Below are positions 5,804-9,065 of a DNA stretch of 9,065 nucleotides, piece after piece. Positions within the stretch are counted from its first letter, which is position 1. Each line of letters begins with the position of its first letter. The position numbers and the translations under genes were made by a program. Origin of the DNA: Acidimicrobiia bacterium (GTDB taxonomy: Bacteria > Actinomycetota > Acidimicrobiia > Acidimicrobiales > Ilumatobacteraceae); assembly GCA_009927565.1 (NCBI GenBank), contig RFMT01000391.1, forward strand, positions 1 to 9,065, given 5' to 3'. The notes under the pieces are model-generated. The model saw only the letters and a list, made by a program, of their open reading frames with translations, did not search any database and had not been told where the DNA came from.

Positions 5804-6754
5804 ATGGCTTCTAAACACGCAGATATTCGTCCGTTTCGATTTGGTATTCAAGCCAGTAAAGCGTCCTCACAAAAAGAGTGGACTGAACTCGCCAGAAGTG
5901 CCGAATCGTACGGTTTCAATTCACTGACAATGCCCGATCACTTCACCGATCAACTTGCACCAGTGCCAGCACTCATGGCTGCGGCCAACGCAACCAAGAA
6001 CCTACGCATCGGTGCACTCGTCTGGGACAACGACTACAAACACCCAGTTGTCTTGGCAAAAGAACTTGCCACTCTCGACTTGCTATCAGATGGTCGCCTC
6101 GAGATCGGTATAGGCGCGGGTTGGATGGCGACTGATTACGTTCAATCAGGCATGCAATACGACAAACCTGGCGTGCGCATCGACAGATTTCTTGAAGGAT
6201 TAGAAATCATCAAACGCGCAATGACCGGTGAGAAGTTTTCATTTTCGGGCAAGCACTACACCATCACCGACTACACCGCGACACCTCTACCAGTGCAGCG
6301 ACCATGTCCGCCCATTTTGATTGGTGGCGGCGGGCCGCGGGTCTTGAAACTCGCCGCTCAACTGGCCGACATCGTTGGCATTAATCCATCTCTAAAAGAC
6401 GGTGTAGTCAATGCAGACACAATCTCAGAAATGAGCGCCGAAGCCGTCACCGAAAAAGTTGATTTAGTCAAACAGACCGCGGGCTCTCGCATGTCGAATA
6501 TCGAACTGAACATTCGAACTTTTTTGGTCAACATTCGCGACAGTGCCGAAGAAGCAATCAACGGCACCGCAAACATGTTCAAAGTTGCACCCGATATGGT
6601 CGCCAACTCGCCGTTTGCATTAATGGGCCCACCAGCAAAAATTGCAGAAGATCTTCTCGCTCGTCGCGAGCGCTGGGGTTTTTCTTATGTCATCGTCGGC
6701 GGCGAAGACGTAAACAGTTTCGCACCAGTTATCAAAATTCTTGCTGGCAAATAG
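5804..6754 (+). CDS. F420-dependent LLM-class oxidoreductase
   Basis: A 316-residue protein of the luciferase-like monooxygenase (bacterial luciferase/MER) fold, closest in feel to the TIGR03621 (MSMEG_2516-type) F420-dependent group. The TIM-barrel markers are RFGIQAS at the first strand (11-18), GFNSLTMPDHF (37-47), the hallmark LSDGRLEIGIGAGW (94-107), PPILIGGGGPRVLKLAAQLADIVGIN (169-194) and a closing FSYVIVGGEDVNSFAPVI (293-310). Such enzymes move a hydride between F420 and an organic substrate, and the substrate cannot be read from sequence. The start at 5804 is chosen because it puts the N-terminus directly before the first barrel strand at normal family length; the open frame upstream to 5519 only shadows the divergent penicillin-binding protein gene. 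It is probably a single-gene transcript, ending 18 nt from the convergent gene. Confidence 0.9.
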   Translation: MASKHADIRPFRFGIQASKASSQKEWTELARSAESYGFNSLTMPDHFTDQLAPVPALMAAANATKNLRIGALVWDNDYKHPVVLAKELATLDLLSDGRLEIGIGAGWMATDYVQSGMQYDKPGVRIDRFLEGLEIIKRAMTGEKFSFSGKHYTITDYTATPLPVQRPCPPILIGGGGPRVLKLAAQLADIVGINPSLKDGVVNADTISEMSAEAVTEKVDLVKQTAGSRMSNIELNIRTFLVNIRDSAEEAINGTANMFKVAPDMVANSPFALMGPPAKIAEDLLARRERWGFSYVIVGGEDVNSFAPVIKILAGK

Positions 6755-6771
6755 TTTTCGCGCGCAAAAAC
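6754..6771. terminator. Weak symmetrical hairpin between convergent genes
   Basis: GTTTT (6754-6758) and AAAAC (6767-6771) can pair around CGCGCGCA in the 18-nt gap between the stops of the LLM and saccharopine dehydrogenase-like genes. It could work as a bidirectional terminator, but the stem is AT-rich and no clear T tract follows on either strand. Confidence 0.2.
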
Positions 6772-6772
6772 T

Positions 6773-8065
6773 TTAAACGCTAGGCACCACTGCGCGTTTG
6801 ACGGGTCGGTCCCAACCTGGTTGTCCAGTTGGCCTCGGACTCGGCCACAAACCAGGTCCCATCTCCATGATGCCGTGGTGAGTGTTGTACTCGCCAAGCA
6901 AATTCAAAAACGGCACCGCGTCAAACGCCTCGGGGCCACGCACACCAGTGCCCTTCCAACTTCCGTTTGTCAACAATTCGAGTGCGACAACCGGGCACAT
7001 CGCCGTCTGCCACAGAACCGCCTGCGAACCCCAATCGCGCATTGTCGTTTCATTGTCAGCCACGTGATACAGATACACCTCTCGAGGCTTGCCGTCATAC
7101 ATACCTTTTACCCAGGTACCAGCACAAGTGCGACCATGCATCAAGTGGCCCAATTTTGCTGGGTTCGGCAGCACTGCAGCCAACACATCTCTTGGCGAAA
7201 CCGCGACATCGCCGACACGAATTTTCTCGGTGCTATCTAGGCCGAGATATGCAAAGGTCTTCAACCAGTCAATGAACTCAGCACCAAGACTGTATTTGAA
7301 GGTCACACGATTGCAATCGATCTCACGAGGAATCATCAGCACCTCTTCGTGCTCTACGTTCACGCATTCGTAGGCACCAATGCCCGCAGGAAAATGAAAA
7401 ATCTCTGGCTCACTGAAACAGTCAGTTGTATACAGACCCCGATTCTTTTCCCAAATGATCGGCGGGTTCAAAGTTTCTTCGATGGTCGTCCAGATAGAAA
7501 ATGTCGGCGCAAAATCAAGACCATCAATCGACAAATTCGAACCGTCGCGCACACCGATTTCGTCGATGGTGTCAAATAGGTGGTCTGACGCATAACGGGC
7601 AAACACATTGCTCAAGCCGGGCTCTACGCCCATGCCAACCAAAGCGAGAAGACCCTTTTCTTTCCAGCGCTCGTCAGCAGAAATCTGATCTTTGCCAAGT
7701 GGCTCGCCCACTTCTTCATAAGGATTAGTCGGGTGCGGCTTGCTCAAGTTCATCGCCATGTCCAAATATGTACAACCCGCTTCAAAAGCCGCCTCAAAAA
7801 TTGGCTCATTGAGTCTTGGATCGCACGCATTGACGATTACATCGGCTTTAACGCGCTGGGCTAACGCCACAATTTCTGACTTGCTTCGCGCGTCAACTTG
7901 CGCCGATGAAAAACGACCAGGCTGTTCTAGTTTGGCGATGATCTCGTCACCGCGACCAGAATTTATATCGGCCAGCACGAACGAATCGAAGAAACTTCGA
8001 GTCTCGGCAATCGAGGCCATACCGCCACCGACCCCACCAGCACCAACGATGAGAATGTTTGCCAC
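6773..8065 (-). CDS. Saccharopine dehydrogenase-like NAD(P)-dependent oxidoreductase
   Basis: A 430-residue cytoplasmic protein of the Lys9/saccharopine dehydrogenase family (COG1748), which also includes carboxynorspermidine synthase. The N-terminal Rossmann fold starts at once with ILIVGAGGVGGG (G8-x-G10-x-x-G13), with D33 at the end of the second strand (LADIN). VIVNACDP (76-83) and the conserved LVGMGVEPGLSNVFA (142-156) follow, then the catalytic/dimerisation domain. The gene lacks lysine-pathway neighbours, so whether it acts on saccharopine, a carboxyspermidine-type substrate or another imine-derived amino acid is open. GTG 8065 is the only start that keeps the Rossmann strand without meeting the TAG at 8072-8074. 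A weak TAGG is 5 nt upstream, and a better GAGGAA (8086 down to 8081) is about 15 nt away. It has its own promoter candidate and lies 86 nt after the cinA stop. Confidence 0.85.
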   Translation of the reverse strand: MANILIVGAGGVGGGMASIAETRSFFDSFVLADINSGRGDEIIAKLEQPGRFSSAQVDARSKSEIVALAQRVKADVIVNACDPRLNEPIFEAAFEAGCTYLDMAMNLSKPHPTNPYEEVGEPLGKDQISADERWKEKGLLALVGMGVEPGLSNVFARYASDHLFDTIDEIGVRDGSNLSIDGLDFAPTFSIWTTIEETLNPPIIWEKNRGLYTTDCFSEPEIFHFPAGIGAYECVNVEHEEVLMIPREIDCNRVTFKYSLGAEFIDWLKTFAYLGLDSTEKIRVGDVAVSPRDVLAAVLPNPAKLGHLMHGRTCAGTWVKGMYDGKPREVYLYHVADNETTMRDWGSQAVLWQTAMCPVVALELLTNGSWKGTGVRGPEAFDAVPFLNLLGEYNTHHGIMEMGPGLWPSPRPTGQPGWDRPVKRAVVPSV

Positions 8066-8086
8066 AAAAACCTAAACGCGTTCCTC

Positions 8087-8108
8087 GTTGTTGCTCGGGC
8101 GCAACAAC
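8087..8108 (-). promoter_or_regulatory. Strong 5' leader hairpin upstream of the saccharopine dehydrogenase-like gene
   Basis: GTTGTTGC (8087-8094) and GCAACAAC (8101-8108) are exact 8-bp inverted arms around the 6-nt loop TCGGGC. If transcription starts about 7-8 nt after the TAGAAT box at 8120-8115, the hairpin would be the first thing in the mRNA leader. No T tract follows on the minus strand, so a simple terminator for cinA is unlikely. An mRNA-stabilising stem, a translational control element or an operator are all possible. Confidence 0.4.
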
Positions 8109-8130
8109 ACCATCATTCTACCGTGGTGTT
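8106..8130 (-). promoter_or_regulatory. Promoter candidate inside an inverted repeat
   Basis: On the minus strand TAGAAT (8120 down to 8115) matches a TANNNT -10 box. It lies in the spacer of an exact 7-bp inverted repeat, AACACCA (8106-8112) and TGGTGTT (8124-8130). No good -35 is seen at the usual distance, only a T-rich stretch. This would drive the saccharopine dehydrogenase-like gene, with a leader of about 40 nt. Confidence 0.4.
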
Positions 8131-8151
8131 ATTACTTAAAAAGCCTTGTAT

Positions 8152-9065
8152 CTAAAGCGATTGACGCAAAAAATTCAATGCGCTAATCACTGAGAATTGT
8201 CGCATTTGTTCGCGCCCGTATGGCAAATTAAAAGTTGTTGTGCGTACGTCACCATTCTGCAATGCAATGCCAACACAAAGAGTGCCGACTTTCACTCCGT
8301 CTTGTTCTGTCGGTCCGGCAACACCAGTCAGCGCCAACCCAATGTCGCTGCCGAGAGTCTTACGAACACCGACAGCCATTTCTTTTGCCGCGGATTCGCT
8401 TACAACCGGCCCGCGGGTCACGTTCAAAAGATCGAACTTGATTTCACTGGCGTAGCTAACGATCGAACCACGAAACACATCACTCGCACCGGCAATCGCA
8501 GTCAGACGACCCGAAACGAGACCTCCTGTTACCGACTCTGCGACCGCGAGCGTCAACTTTCTGTCTCGCAGATTTTGCAGAACCACTGTCTCCATGTTCT
8601 GCTCATCAACTCCAAACACAAGGTCTTTGACTTGCTCTCGAACCTTCGCGTCCCAAATATCGAGCAGTTCAATTGCTTGACCTTCGGTGTTTGCCTTTGC
8701 TGTAAGTCTGACTTTGATGCCTTCCCAGCCGCTAGCCAGAAACGCCAGGGTCGGGTTGCCAACTCTTTCAAGTTCGTTGATTACTCCAACTAGTCGTTCA
8801 TTGAGCCCACTTTCACTATCGCCCCAAGTTCGCAGAACGCGACTCTTGATAACCGATGCCTCACCGCTTCTCGCCAACAAATCGGGCAATATCGCTCGCT
8901 CAAACATCTCGTACAGTTCGAATGGCACGCCAGGCACGGCATACATGACTTTTTCGCCGACAGGACAAATTAAACCAGGGGCCGTGCCTCTTCGCTGTTC
9001 GATAATTTTTGCGCCCTTGGGCACCATGGCTTGGCGCAAATTATTTTGAGGCATTCGGCGACCCC
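8152..9065 (-). CDS. cinA: CinA-family protein, C-terminal part (5' end outside window)
   Basis: About 304 of the usual 410-430 residues are present; the frame is open through 9065, so the ATG at 9054 is internal (it is the Met of RRMPQNN, a conserved site in the N-terminal domain). CinA proteins join a MoaB/MogA-like (MocF) domain, often a pyrophosphatase acting on ADP-ribose and NAD-type nucleotides, to a C-terminal PncC-type nicotinamide-nucleotide amidase, so they take part in pyridine nucleotide recycling. Numbering from Met 9054: NNLRQAMVPKGA (4-15) and the AVPGVPFELYEMF loop (39-51) belong to the first domain. AESVTGGLVSGRLT (172-185) carries the expected nucleophile S174, then SYASEIK with Y201 and K206, and ALTGVAGP (241-248). 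The amidase motif is usually AESCTGG or AESLTGG; here it has Val (V175), and GS replaces the usual GG before SIVSY. The stop is TAG at 8152-8154. Confidence 0.92.
   Translation of the reverse strand, partial: GRRMPQNNLRQAMVPKGAKIIEQRRGTAPGLICPVGEKVMYAVPGVPFELYEMFERAILPDLLARSGEASVIKSRVLRTWGDSESGLNERLVGVINELERVGNPTLAFLASGWEGIKVRLTAKANTEGQAIELLDIWDAKVREQVKDLVFGVDEQNMETVVLQNLRDRKLTLAVAESVTGGLVSGRLTAIAGASDVFRGSIVSYASEIKFDLLNVTRGPVVSESAAKEMAVGVRKTLGSDIGLALTGVAGPTEQDGVKVGTLCVGIALQNGDVRTTTFNLPYGREQMRQFSVISALNFLRQSL

Noticed and set aside
6821..8075. Several plus-strand frames of 61 to 139 codons
   Set aside because: All are shadows of the saccharopine dehydrogenase-like gene on the minus strand.
8131..8151. 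AAGGCTTTTT on the minus strand just after the cinA stop as an intrinsic terminator
   Set aside because: No GC-rich stem precedes the T run, so it does not meet the usual form.
8197..9049. Plus-strand frames of up to 198 codons opposite cinA
   Set aside because: The minus strand encodes clear CinA motifs throughout, and the plus-strand translations are of shadow composition.
1..9065. Mobile element, CRISPR array, toxin-antitoxin, phage or defence system
   Set aside because: No regularly spaced repeats, transposase, integrase, nuclease or paired small toxin genes were seen; almost every base is explained by housekeeping-type genes or rnpB.

Overview
This window looks like a dense housekeeping stretch of an actinobacterial chromosome. 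Base composition is mixed, roughly half GC by eye. The suggestive markers are an F420-dependent luciferase-like oxidoreductase, a Tat-exported lipoprotein of the ferritin-like superfamily, a class A penicillin-binding protein with a Thr-rich tail, several GTG starts, and starts without a Shine-Dalgarno sequence that sit just after a TANNNT box. A moderate-GC Acidimicrobiia lineage (for example freshwater Ilumatobacteraceae-like bacteria) would fit, but that placement is inference and was not searched.

Positions 1-1832, plus strand: the 3' end of a glycerol kinase gene, then two ferritin-like genes that overlap by ATGA. The first product has no export signal and the second is a Tat lipoprotein. 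They share the same four-helix ligand layout, including an unusual HxxH on helix 2. Positions 1826-2245, plus strand: a promoter overlapping the end of the lipoprotein gene, and a complete type A RNase P RNA (rnpB), recognised by its P1, P4, P15/L15 and P18 elements.

Positions 2256-5754, minus strand: a compact three-gene unit. In transcription order it encodes a class A penicillin-binding protein, a coiled-coil C4 zinc-ribbon protein (1-nt stop/start overlap) and a small YdjM/DUF457-like membrane protein (34-nt overlap). Positions 5724-5804 form a short divergent promoter region with two inverted repeats built on GTTGC/GCAAC. To its right is an F420-dependent LLM oxidoreductase (5804-6754, plus).

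Positions 6773-9065, minus strand: a saccharopine dehydrogenase-like NAD(P) oxidoreductase, preceded by an 86-bp gap with a promoter candidate and two inverted repeats, and then the C-terminal part of a CinA-family protein that runs off the right edge.

I see no CRISPR array, insertion sequence, integrase, tRNA or defence cassette, and no convincing wholly new system. The points most worth a second look are the ferritin pair with its HxxH substitution, the overlapping three-gene cell-envelope unit with dual-coding DNA over a zinc knuckle, and the palindrome-rich promoter regions at 5726-5803 and 8087-8130.
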